From the NCBI RefSeq assembly GCF_000332355.1, contig NZ_KB235958.1, forward strand, positions 2,855,427 to 2,905,174: a stretch of DNA of 49,748 nt, given 5' to 3'. This DNA comes from Baaleninema simplex PCC 7105 (GTDB taxonomy: Bacteria; Cyanobacteriota; Cyanobacteriia; Cyanobacteriales; Geitlerinemataceae). The notes beneath the pieces were generated by a model that was not told the DNA's origin, ran no database searches, and was given only the letters and a program-made list of their open reading frames with translations. The translations under genes were made by a program, and so were the position numbers. This document shows positions 43,140 through 49,748 of this stretch, piece after piece; within the stretch, counting starts at the first letter, position 1; each line of letters opens with the position of its first letter.

Positions 43140-44603
43140 CTACACCTCGAGGACTTCCTCGAGCATTAATTTCGAGTGTTTGAGTTGTTCGGGAATTTGA
43201 ATCGGGTAATCTCCCGTGAAACAGGCCGAACAGAAGCGATCGCGTCCCTGTCCCGTAGCATCGAGCATCCCTTCCCAACTCAAATACGCCAGAGAATCCA
43301 CGCCGATTTGCTCGCGAATTTCTGCGACGGATTTCGTTGCCGCAATCAGTTGTTTCTGATCGTCCGTGTCGATGCCGTAGAAACAGGGATGCGTCACCGG
43401 CGGCGACGACACGCGCATATGAACCTCCGTCGCACCGGCTTCGCGCAACGCCTTGACTAGCTTACGGCTCGTAGTACCCCGCACGATCGAATCGTCCACG
43501 ATCGCAATCCGTCGACCCTCCAATACATCCTTGAGCGGATTCAACTTCATACGAATTCCCGACTCCCGCATATGCTGCGTCGGCTGAATGAACGTGCGTC
43601 CCACGTAGCGGTTCTTGATCAACCCTTCAGCATAAGGAATACCCGAAACCCGCGAAAAACCGATCGCCGCTGGAATTCCCGAATCGGGAACGCCGATGAC
43701 CATATCCACGTCTGCCGGAGACTCTTTCGCCAAAATCTCACCGATGCGAATCCGATAGCTGTAGAGACTTTCGCCGTTCGTCATACTGTCGGGACGGGCG
43801 AAGTAAATATTCTCGAACACGCATAGCTTCGGCGTGGACTCGTCGGCCCACATCCGCGAGGAAATGCCGTTTTGGTTGGCGAACACCATCTCGCCCGGTT
43901 GCACCTCTCGCACGTAACGCGCACCGATGATGTCTAACCCGCAGGTTTCCGAGGCAAAGACGTAATCGTTGAGTTCGGTGTCCAGTTTGCCAATGACGAG
44001 AGGACGTACGCCGTGGGGATCGCGGGCGGCGAAAATGCCGATCGGCGTGCCGAGGGTCAAGCTAAACGCTCCACGACAGAGTTTTAACGCGCTGGCAATG
44101 GCATCGTGCCAGTCTTTCCCGCGATCGACCTCCGTGGCAACGGCCAAGGCGATCGCTTCTGAGTCGCTGCTCGTCTCGAAGTCGCAGTTGCGGCGATCGA
44201 GTTCTTCTCGCAACTCTCGGATGTTGACAAGGTTGCCGTTATGTGCTAAGGCGAGCGTTCCTAGCCGAGTTTCCACTAACGCCGGTTGAGCGTTTCTCAC
44301 GTGGCTCGATCCGGTGGTTGAATAACGGTTGTGGCCGATAGCCATTTGTCCGGGCAGTCGGCTGAGAATTTCCTCGTTGAAGACGCGAGAAACCAGTCCC
44401 ATGTCTTTATAACAATGCACCCGATCTCCCTGAAACGTCGCAATTCCAGCAGATTCTTGACCCCGATGTTGCAAAGCGTACAAGCCAAAATACGTCAGTT
44501 TGGCTACGTCTTCGTTCGGAGCGTAGACGCCGAAAACGCCACAGGCTTCTTCGGGTTTGTCCGGTCGGGTTTCGTCGCGGGAGAGGGAAGGGGTGGGAAT
44601 CAT
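43140..44603 (-). CDS. purF: Amidophosphoribosyltransferase
   Basis: 487 residues from the Met at 44603. It commits PRPP to purine synthesis: PRPP + glutamine gives phosphoribosylamine. A short propeptide (about 20 residues) precedes the nucleophilic Cys21 (EEACGVFGVYAP) of the Ntn glutaminase domain, which has HRGQESAGIA, GHNRYST and AHNGNLVN. The phosphoribosyltransferase domain has VIGVPDSGIPAAIGF and the PRPP loop IAIVDDSIVRGTTSRK. Cys pairs in the end segment (FCSACFTGDYP) fit the Fe-S ligands of the Bacillus-type enzyme. An in-frame Met 31 codons upstream is less likely. Divergent from galT. Confidence 0.96.
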   Translation of the reverse strand: MIPTPSLSRDETRPDKPEEACGVFGVYAPNEDVAKLTYFGLYALQHRGQESAGIATFQGDRVHCYKDMGLVSRVFNEEILSRLPGQMAIGHNRYSTTGSSHVRNAQPALVETRLGTLALAHNGNLVNIRELREELDRRNCDFETSSDSEAIALAVATEVDRGKDWHDAIASALKLCRGAFSLTLGTPIGIFAARDPHGVRPLVIGKLDTELNDYVFASETCGLDIIGARYVREVQPGEMVFANQNGISSRMWADESTPKLCVFENIYFARPDSMTNGESLYSYRIRIGEILAKESPADVDMVIGVPDSGIPAAIGFSRVSGIPYAEGLIKNRYVGRTFIQPTQHMRESGIRMKLNPLKDVLEGRRIAIVDDSIVRGTTSRKLVKALREAGATEVHMRVSSPPVTHPCFYGIDTDDQKQLIAATKSVAEIREQIGVDSLAYLSWEGMLDATGQGRDRFCSACFTGDYPIQIPEQLKHSKLMLEEVLEV

Positions 44604-44910
44604 TTTGATGAGAGCCGTTCCTAATGAGGGAGCGTATGGTGGAAAAACTGAGAGCGATCCACTTACACTGTATCGTTTTGTTACGTAAGATGCCAAAGTT
44701 ACCGCTTACGCAAGCTTAATATTTCCTTAATTGAATCGCAATCTCGCGATAAAAGATCGGAAATCCACATTTCTACAAATTCGCAGCACGCTCGATCGCA
44801 TCAACGATTGTTGCAAAGTGGCATTATCGGCCGGGGGCAATGCCAAAATGAAGCTACGCGATCGAAACACTCGACGGTTTCTTCCGGCAAAGTTTTCTAA
44901 AACAGAGTTC

Positions 44911-45924
44911 ATGACGGAGTTGCGACAGAATCTCATTACCCGCGATTGGGTTGTCATCGCCACCGAGCGATCGAAACGGCCGAACCAATTCAGTAAAGAC
45001 CGAACCGACACTGCTCCTCTTCCAAGCTACCAAGCCGACTGTCCGTTTTGTGAGGGTAACGAACACCTCACAGGCGTCGAACGGGCTAGACTCTGTGACG
45101 ATCGCGGTTGGCGAGTGCGATCGGTTGTTAACAAATATCCCGCCTTTACTCCCGAAGGCGAACTTCCCGAACGTCGAGAACACAGTATGTTTCGATCGAT
45201 GTCCGGCGTTGGCTTCCACGAAGTCATTATCGAACACCCCCGCCACGACGTTACCCTCGCCAAACTTCCCATTCACGACGTTGCCAACGTCTTACAAATG
45301 TATCGCCAGCGATACGCGGACATGAGACACGATCCTCGCATCTCCGCCATCATTATCTTCAAAAACCACGGTAAAACCGCCGGAACGTCCCTCGAACATC
45401 CCCACTCCCAAATCGCCGCTACCCCCGTCGTTCCCTATCAACTGCGGTTGCGAACCCAAGAAGCCATCCGCCATTTCGACGATCGCGGCGAATGTCTGTT
45501 TTGTCGCACGCTTTACGAAGAACTCGAAAGCCAAGAGCGGATTGTTTGGGAAAGTCAGCATTTCGTCGCCTTCGTTCCCTATGCTGCCTTATCACCGTTT
45601 CACCTATGGATTTTTCCCCGGCGTCACACCTCCTCCTTTGAAAACATCACCGACGAAGAAATCGTCGATCTCGCGGGAACGCTGAAAACGGTACTCTCCA
45701 AGCTCTATCTCGGCTTGAACGATCCCGATTACAACTACACGATTCGATCGATTCCTACAGACGAACACAAAACGGGATATTTCCACTGGTATCTGGCGAT
45801 CGTGCCTCGCGTTTCCCTCACGGCTGGCTTTGAAATGGGTAGTGGAATGTTTATCAATACTGCCTTACCCGAAGAAAGTGCGGCGTTTCTGCGAGCGATC
45901 GAGGTCGCTTCGTCAGAGGGATGA
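44911..45924 (+). CDS. galT: Galactose-1-phosphate uridylyltransferase family protein
   Basis: 337 residues from the Met at 44911 (MTELRQNLITRDWVVIATE); 60 further upstream codons are open but not family-like. HIT-superfamily nucleotidylyltransferase. The Zn-type Cys pair CPFCEG is near residue 45; NKYPAF and GFHEVIIE follow; the catalytic HPH-S-Q (LEHPHSQIAATP) is in the middle; a second ECLFCR pair and the C-terminal HWYLAIVPR complete it. The family transfers UMP between UDP-glucose and galactose-1-phosphate. Related plant and bacterial proteins act as ADP-glucose phosphorylases, so that activity is an alternative. No gal operon is nearby. Confidence 0.88.
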   Translation: MTELRQNLITRDWVVIATERSKRPNQFSKDRTDTAPLPSYQADCPFCEGNEHLTGVERARLCDDRGWRVRSVVNKYPAFTPEGELPERREHSMFRSMSGVGFHEVIIEHPRHDVTLAKLPIHDVANVLQMYRQRYADMRHDPRISAIIIFKNHGKTAGTSLEHPHSQIAATPVVPYQLRLRTQEAIRHFDDRGECLFCRTLYEELESQERIVWESQHFVAFVPYAALSPFHLWIFPRRHTSSFENITDEEIVDLAGTLKTVLSKLYLGLNDPDYNYTIRSIPTDEHKTGYFHWYLAIVPRVSLTAGFEMGSGMFINTALPEESAAFLRAIEVASSEG

Positions 45925-46082
45925 GGTGAAGACAGTCACCAGTGATGAGATGAGGTGAGGTGAGGAGATGACGAGGTGAACGAACTGTTCGCGGCTTCGC
46001 GGCTCACTGAAGAAGCTCCCCATCTCTACCTCTCCTCTGATAGGCTTTAAGTTGTGTAAATTGTGTAACTCGATGCTATTTA

Positions 46083-46089
46083 GAGGAGG
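46083..46089 (+). promoter_or_regulatory. Strong Shine-Dalgarno that fixes the TTG start of ndk
   Basis: GAGGAGGT lies 5-6 bp before the TTG at 46095. No ATG is available before codon 7, and the family normally starts with MERTF, so the TTG is the start. Confidence 0.75.
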
Positions 46090-46094
46090 TTTCC

Positions 46095-46544
46095 TTGGAA
46101 CGGACATTTGTGATGATTAAGCCGGACGGCGTCCAACGCGGACTCGTCGGCGAAGTGATTCGTCGCTTTGAAGCCAAGGGCTTTACGCTAACGGGTTTGA
46201 AGCTGATGTCGGTTAGCCAAGAACTCGCCGAACAGCATTACGACGTACATAAAGAAAAGCCGTTCTTCAAGGGACTGGTGGACTTCATCACTTCGTCTCC
46301 TGTCGTAGCGATGGTTTGGGAAGGGGATGGCGTCGTGGCCGGGGCCCGTAAGGTTATTGGTGCGACCAACCCTTTGACAGCCGAACCCGGTACGATTCGC
46401 GGCGACTTCGGACTTAATATCGGTCGCAATCTGATTCACGGTTCTGATGCAGTGGAAACAGCAAGCCGCGAAATTTCTCTGTGGTTCTCGGAAAAGGAAC
46501 TCGTAACTTGGAAGCCGACGATGATGCCCTGGCTTCACGAGTAA
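46095..46544 (+). CDS. ndk: Nucleoside diphosphate kinase
   Basis: 149 residues. It transfers the gamma-phosphate between nucleoside di- and triphosphates through a phospho-His. All signature segments are present: [21 protein letters not shown], the Kpn-loop-like region, [17 protein letters not shown], and the active-site His115 in [12 protein letters not shown]. Initiation is at TTG with a strong ribosome site. The upstream 170 bp contains GATGAGGTGAGG-type repeats and a CAGTGAGCCGCGAA motif (inverted) shared with 35981-36018. Single gene, convergent with the TerC gene. Confidence 0.96.
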   Translation: MERTFVMIKPDGVQRGLVGEVIRRFEAKGFTLTGLKLMSVSQELAEQHYDVHKEKPFFKGLVDFITSSPVVAMVWEGDGVVAGARKVIGATNPLTAEPGTIRGDFGLNIGRNLIHGSDAVETASREISLWFSEKELVTWKPTMMPWLHE

Positions 46545-46608
46545 CGGGTAGTTCCAAGTTCAGTTGAGTTGAGGAGATGACCGGACGAGCGGACGATGCA
46601 ACATCTCC

Positions 46609-47316
46609 TCATCTCCCCATCTCCTCATCTTCGAGAGAAATGTCGGGATTTCGTTTTGAAAATCCCCAGACGAAAATTATAGCGATCGTCGAAACGAGCA
46701 TCCATTGAGGGGGAACGATATCGGTATCGATCGCCCTGACGAGGAGTCGCAAGCCGACTAGACCGACCGTGAGATAACCGGCATCTTCGAGGTGGGTGTA
46801 TTCTTTGAGCCAGCGAATAAACAACCCTGCCATAAATCGTAAGGTAATCACGCCGATCGTTCCCCCCATGATGACGAGCCACAGGCGATCGGAAACGGCG
46901 ATCGCGGTCGTGACGCTATCGAGAGAAAATGCTAGATCGGTCAGAGCGATGAGGGGAATGGCTTGCCAGAGCGAAGAGAATTGCGGTCCTTGGTGTCCGT
47001 CGTCTTCAGCTTCGCTGGACGAAAAATAGCTGAAAACGAGCCAGAGCAGGTAAAGGGCCCCGGCCACTTCAAACTGCCAAAACTGAATCACCCACGTGGC
47101 CGCGAAGATCAGAGAAATTCTCAGGATATACGCCACGAGCAAGCCGACGTTGAGAGCTTGACGTTGAAGTTTTAAATCCTCGAGTCCGCTGGCGATCGAG
47201 GCTAAGGCAATGGCATTATCAGCCGATAAAACTGCTTCGAGCGCGATTAAAACGACTAAAATTAAAATCGCCTCGATTTCAAGATTGGGGGAAATGTCGA
47301 TAAGTCGATCTAGCAT
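46609..47316 (-). CDS. TerC family integral membrane protein
   Basis: 235 residues, about seven hydrophobic helices. The two acidic repeats of the family are present: EAVLSADNAIALASIASGL at about 27-45 and TDLAFSLDSVTTAIAV at about 125-140. These Asp/Asn residues bind metal in TerC/Alx proteins, which export Mn2+ or help membrane-protein folding; in plants AtTerC acts in thylakoid biogenesis. Which role applies here is unknown. The C-terminus is short and acidic (SLEDEEMGR). The start at 47316 has no strong ribosome site. Divergent from psaM. Confidence 0.9.
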   Translation of the reverse strand: MLDRLIDISPNLEIEAILILVVLIALEAVLSADNAIALASIASGLEDLKLQRQALNVGLLVAYILRISLIFAATWVIQFWQFEVAGALYLLWLVFSYFSSSEAEDDGHQGPQFSSLWQAIPLIALTDLAFSLDSVTTAIAVSDRLWLVIMGGTIGVITLRFMAGLFIRWLKEYTHLEDAGYLTVGLVGLRLLVRAIDTDIVPPQWMLVSTIAIIFVWGFSKRNPDISLEDEEMGR

Positions 47317-47711
47317 TAACAGTTAGGACCAGAACACCGCAAACAAACGACTGTAGGCTCGCGTTCGGACGACCGAACCTCGGAACAGACTTCTTCAAAT
47401 AACCATAGCGTTTTACTGGTCATCTTGGGAGGAGGCGGTACGGTGAGGAGGGTAGAGTGAAGCCTCAAGCGTGAAGGTACTCCCGCAATACTCGAATCTC
47501 CGTCGAGTGACTCGGGGATCGCTCTCGAGACTCAACAAGGCTTCGGTCTTCCTGCGGCTCGAAACGTTGCGCCCTCAGTTGTTGGAGTCACTCTCACGCT
47601 ATGTTGAGTTTTTTCGCTTTTTTGTGAAATATTATTACATTTAGCGTCAAAATGGGGAACTTTGACCGAGAGTAGTGAACGACTGACTCGATCGCAAAGG
47701 AGTTTAAGATT
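47317..47711. other. 395-bp gap between TerC gene and psaM
   Basis: No protein gene recognised. Around 47495-47600 short complementary stretches (GAGTGACTC; GAGTCACTC; CTCGAGAC) could fold, so a small RNA is possible but unproven. The AT-rich stretch TTTGTGAAATATTATTACATT (part) at 47621-47641 is a plausible psaM promoter core, with TATTAT as -10. AAAGGAG (47696-47702) is the psaM ribosome site, 9 bp before ATG. Confidence 0.45.
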
Positions 47712-47807
47712 ATGCCTTTATCTGACGCTCAAGTGTTAACGGCACTGGTTATCGCCCTTATTCCGGGAATTCTGGCGTTCCGTCTCTCTACGGAGCTGTA
47801 TAAGTAA
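47712..47807 (+). CDS. psaM: Photosystem I reaction centre subunit XII
   Basis: A 31-residue protein with a single transmembrane helix. It starts [20 protein letters not shown] and ends [11 protein letters not shown], which matches PsaM along its entire length. PsaM lies in the thylakoid at the PSI trimer-forming side. The ATG at 47712 follows AAAGGAG by 9 bp. Monocistronic in appearance, with a G/C-run hairpin behind it. Confidence 0.95.
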   Translation: MPLSDAQVLTALVIALIPGILAFRLSTELYK

Positions 47808-47825
47808 GTCTGCCAGTCGTCTGTT

Positions 47826-47862
47826 AAGGTGGGGGCATCGGGATCGTCCGTTTCCCCCCCTT
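47826..47862 (+). terminator. Probable terminator after psaM
   Basis: AAGGTGGGGG pairs with CCCCCCCTT; only a short T-run follows. It is 19 bp after the psaM stop. Confidence 0.5.
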
Positions 47863-48007
47863 TGCTTTGCGAAAACGAAGGCTAACCTCCAAGCGTCCAT
47901 CAAAATTGTCCGGAGCGGGTTGCCAAAACGACGCAGTTTTGGTTCGATCTCGAATAAACCTCGAATAAGTTTTATCGCTGTTTCGTCTCACTTGCGCCGA
48001 TCGCCGT

Positions 48008-48400
48008 ATGAACGCTTTTCGTCCCGCTCCCGTCCGCTCGGTCGAATCTCCACGCCCTCGCCGTCCCCGCCGCCGCTCTTCATCAAAAGTCCGGGGCGAT
48101 CGCGTGGCGCTTTGGGAAACGAGCTTAAAACTCGCCGCTGACGTGACGGTGAGCTTCGTTGCTGTCGCTGCATTGGTTCGTCTCGTTCCCAGCCACCTGA
48201 CCAGTCGCGTCGAACTACAAAAGCTCGAAGCTGAAGTCGAAACGACCGAGCAGCGGGTCGAGGTTTTACAAGCTGAGTTCGGGCGCTACTTCGACCCGCA
48301 GCAGACGAAGGTGTTAATGCAAGAGGAAAGCCAACTTGTCGATCCCCATCAGCGACGGGTCGTGTGGACTGAGCCGAGAACTGAGCCGCCTAACCTGTAA
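48008..48400 (+). CDS. Conserved cyanobacterial membrane protein with coiled coil
   Basis: 130 residues. A very basic, Pro/Arg-rich N-terminus (residues 1-35) is followed by a membrane helix (about 42-62, KLAADVTVSFVAVAALVRLV). A coiled coil comes next (66-95, VELQKLEAEVETTEQRVEVLQAEF, in part) and a conserved tail RYFDPQQTKVLMQEESQLVDPHQRRVVW. This bitopic layout is like a divisome-type FtsL/FtsB protein, but no specific family is recognised; it is conserved in cyanobacteria as a hypothetical. Its stop overlaps the end of the convergent 36-residue gene by 11 bp. Confidence 0.75.
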   Translation: MNAFRPAPVRSVESPRPRRPRRRSSSKVRGDRVALWETSLKLAADVTVSFVAVAALVRLVPSHLTSRVELQKLEAEVETTEQRVEVLQAEFGRYFDPQQTKVLMQEESQLVDPHQRRVVWTEPRTEPPNL

Positions 48401-48500
48401 AGCCGACGAACAAGACGGCGATCGCACCGAGTCCGGCTAAAATCGTGAGGACGATTCCGGCGTTGGGGCTTCCTTTCCAAGAGTAATTCTTCTCAGGCAT
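48390..48500 (-). CDS. 36-residue single-helix membrane protein
   Basis: Encodes MPEKNYSWKGSPNAGIVLTI followed by LAGLGAIAVLFVGFTG. It has a polar N-terminus and one transmembrane helix, the size and layout of small thylakoid complex subunits. A strong ribosome site AAGGAGG lies 5 bp before the ATG at 48500, which argues for a real gene. I cannot name it; it is not PsaI, PsaX, PetN or Ycf12 by wording. It overlaps the convergent gene by 11 bp. Proximity to psaM is suggestive only. Confidence 0.72.
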   Translation of the reverse strand: MPEKNYSWKGSPNAGIVLTILAGLGAIAVLFVGFTG

Positions 48501-48636
48501 GGTGCCTCCTTCAAATATTTAGCTTCAGCAAAAATGAGAGATTGCTGCTTTCTATTTTAAGAAATTTTACCAAAAATTTGGGTCTAAAGCCTCGCCCCCT
48601 TCGACTTGGCTCAGGGCAAGCCTTCGACTTAGCTCA

Positions 48637-48728
48637 CTTCGACAAGCTCACTTCGACAAGCTCACTTCGACAAGCTCACTTCGACAAGCTCAGTGCAAGC
48701 AGTGCAAGCAGTGCAAGCAGTGCGAGCA
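48637..48728. repeat. Tandem 14-mer and 9-mer repeats
   Basis: Four perfect copies of CTTCGACAAGCTCA (48637-48692), preceded by two degenerate ones. They run straight into four copies of GTGCAAGCA/GTGCGAGCA (48693-48728). The spacing is far too short for CRISPR. The sequence can be read in several frames and looks like simple-repeat expansion. Confidence 0.9.
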
Positions 48729-48779
48729 GGGCAAGCCTTGCAGGGCGACTTTGCTATGATGTCAGAGAACTGGAACGGT

Positions 48780-49137
48780 ATTTAACCAGTCTAAAAACCG
48801 AGCCTCTAATCGAGGCATCCGAACCTTGAAAACTAGAGTTAGCGGGTTCTGTTCGGGAAAGCTCCAACAGGTAAAAGCTCTAAGCAACACGGACATCTCA
48901 CGGTGGCGAACTCGGTTCGCCACCCGTGTTCTCAAGTACAGAAAGTCAATTTTTCAGTAGATTATCAGGTACGGTAGGGCATACCGAAACCTCCTCTGTA
49001 ATGGGGAAAACGTCTGGGGAGATAAACCCCTCTGGTACTTATTGGCAACAATGGGTAGTAAGGGTTGTCGCCGAACCAGAAATCTAGAACCATGAGGTCT
49101 GGAGAATCCCCACGCCTTCAGGCTGGGGAGTATGTCA
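48780..49137 (+). mobile_element. IS200/IS605-type relic, copy E, with tnpB C-terminal remnant
   Basis: The frame 48971-49087 encodes TVGHTETSSVMGKTSGEIN, then PSGTYWQQWVVRVVAEPEI and a stop: the kind of tail found at the end of TnpB proteins. It is followed by the right-end hairpin CCCC-ACGCC-TTCA-GGCTGGGG (49108-49128) and GTATGTCAA. The palindromic segment at 48887-48935 (GGTGGCGAAC-TCG-GTTCGCCACC inside) is shared with copy B. The catalytic part of TnpB is absent. Confidence 0.6.
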
Positions 49138-49312
49138 AAGAAAGCGCTAATGTGGCGATAAACATCTGCCCGTTTCCCCAACCGCCTAAACTGGGTTGGT
49201 GCATCGATCGCACCTCCTACCGGGACTTAAACAAATTTCGATCGTGTTGCACTCTAATGATGCTGGTCAGTCACAATCCTGTCGTGGCAAGGATTCAAAA
49301 ACCGAAGCAGCA

Positions 49313-49405
49313 TTACTCCTCATTACCACCCAGATAATCTTTTACCTTCATTCCGTCTAAATTAAGGAGTTTTGTCATTAGTTTGAGTTCGGGGTTAGAA
49401 GGCAT
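49313..49405 (-). pseudogene. Possible ISL3-family transposase N-terminal fragment
   Basis: A 30-residue frame, MPSNPELKLMTKLLNLDGMK followed by VKDYLGGNEE and a stop. The part MTKLLNLDG.KV.DY resembles the start of cyanobacterial ISL3 transposases (LLNL.G..V). Nothing of the Zn-finger or DDE domain follows. The match is short, so the call is tentative. Confidence 0.4.
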
Positions 49406-49748
49406 CTGAGTTCTTCAATTATAAATCGAGTCTAAATAATTGAATTTATTCAACATTAATCGATCGCTCTATGTCAATTTCTGCAAGTTTTACAGAATTT
49501 CGAGTTTGAATTTCAAATATCGAAACTGGGATTAAATTTATATTTTTTTGCATAATAAAATCGAAAGAGCCTGCAATTTTAAACCCACATTCCGCACTTC
49601 AACTTGTAGTACGCCAAGTAGCACGAGAAGGGGATGAAATTAGTCGGGAGTTGGTTAGGGATTAAGACCGAGAAAAAGAAAAATTCGGGTAAAAATGACA
49701 TCTTAGAGAAAAATCGGTTGAGGAATGGGCAAGTTAAACTGTTCGGCT
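49406..49748. other. AT-rich window end without a recognised gene
   Basis: This stretch is clearly more AT-rich than the rest of the window, with one HIP1-like site. A frame starting at an ATG near 49634 (MKLVGSWLGIKTEKKK...) runs off the end and is Lys-rich and unlike known proteins. CCACATTCCGCACTTC near 49586 resembles an IS terminal repeat, but the partner is not in the window. Confidence 0.35.

Noticed and set aside
48637-48728. CRISPR-like array
   Set aside because: Units of 14 and 9 bp are contiguous without spacers, and no cas gene is near.
1-49748. tRNA or rRNA genes
   Set aside because: No stretch with convincing T-loop, anticodon and acceptor pairing was found by eye. A CTCAAATCC-like hit near 24222 lacks the rest of a tRNA.

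Overview
The window is chromosomal DNA of a cyanobacterium. Direct evidence: a psaM gene (photosystem I subunit XII) at 47712-47807, a BciB/Slr1923-type divinyl-reductase, the very frequent HIP1 octamer GCGATCGC, heptamer short tandem repeats, and many small conserved cyanobacterial proteins. The load of repeats and decayed insertion sequences fits a filamentous Oscillatoriales-like genome, but genus cannot be decided from this window.

Layout. 1-0.42 kb: nested remains of IS200/IS605- and IS66-type elements. 0.4-3.4 kb: small hypothetical proteins and an ArsA/Get3-like ATPase. 3.5-4.0 kb: a short IS200/IS605-derived element. 4.0-9.8 kb: a Ca2+-type P-ATPase, an SLC13/RCK_C anion transporter and a membrane-anchored alpha/beta hydrolase. 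9.9-15.4 kb, the most unusual part: three tandem genes for exported internalin-like leucine-rich-repeat (LRR) proteins. They lie between two near-identical copies of a cupin gene, each copy fused to a gyrA 3' end. 15.3-22.1 kb: gyrA, a histone-deacetylase-like amidohydrolase, trpB and a collagen-like exported protein. 22.2-28 kb: a second IS-derived element, bciB, a MITE-like element, a DUF4058/Uma2 pair and a DEAD-box RNA helicase. 28.5-36.8 kb: pgi, a NarL-type regulator, an ISL3-type MITE with an exact 8-bp target duplication, a REC-histidine kinase, TPR and SpoIIAA-like proteins, a transketolase-like enzyme and signal peptidase I. 37-47.3 kb: an orphan DppB-type permease, a five-PAS/GAF histidine kinase, an IS relic, purF, galT, ndk and a TerC protein. 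47.3-49.7 kb: psaM, two small conserved genes, tandem repeats and further IS relics.

Most conserved genes are housekeeping genes and look intact: gyrA, trpB, pgi, purF, galT, ndk, lepB, psaM. They are mostly single transcription units rather than long operons; the closest pairings are gyrA-cupin, lepB with the acidic protein, and DUF4058-Uma2. The accessory signal sits between them: palindromic repeats at gene 3' ends, non-autonomous mobile elements, and the LRR array. The array units are 1425, 1491 and 1425 bp and each junction lies at a GCGATCGCGCG. The 66-bp difference equals one 22-residue LRR. This looks like a locus that diversifies a surface or secreted binding protein by unequal exchange; that reading is inference.

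I found no tRNA, rRNA, CRISPR array or intact transposase gene. Function calls rest on motif recognition by eye, without database searches.
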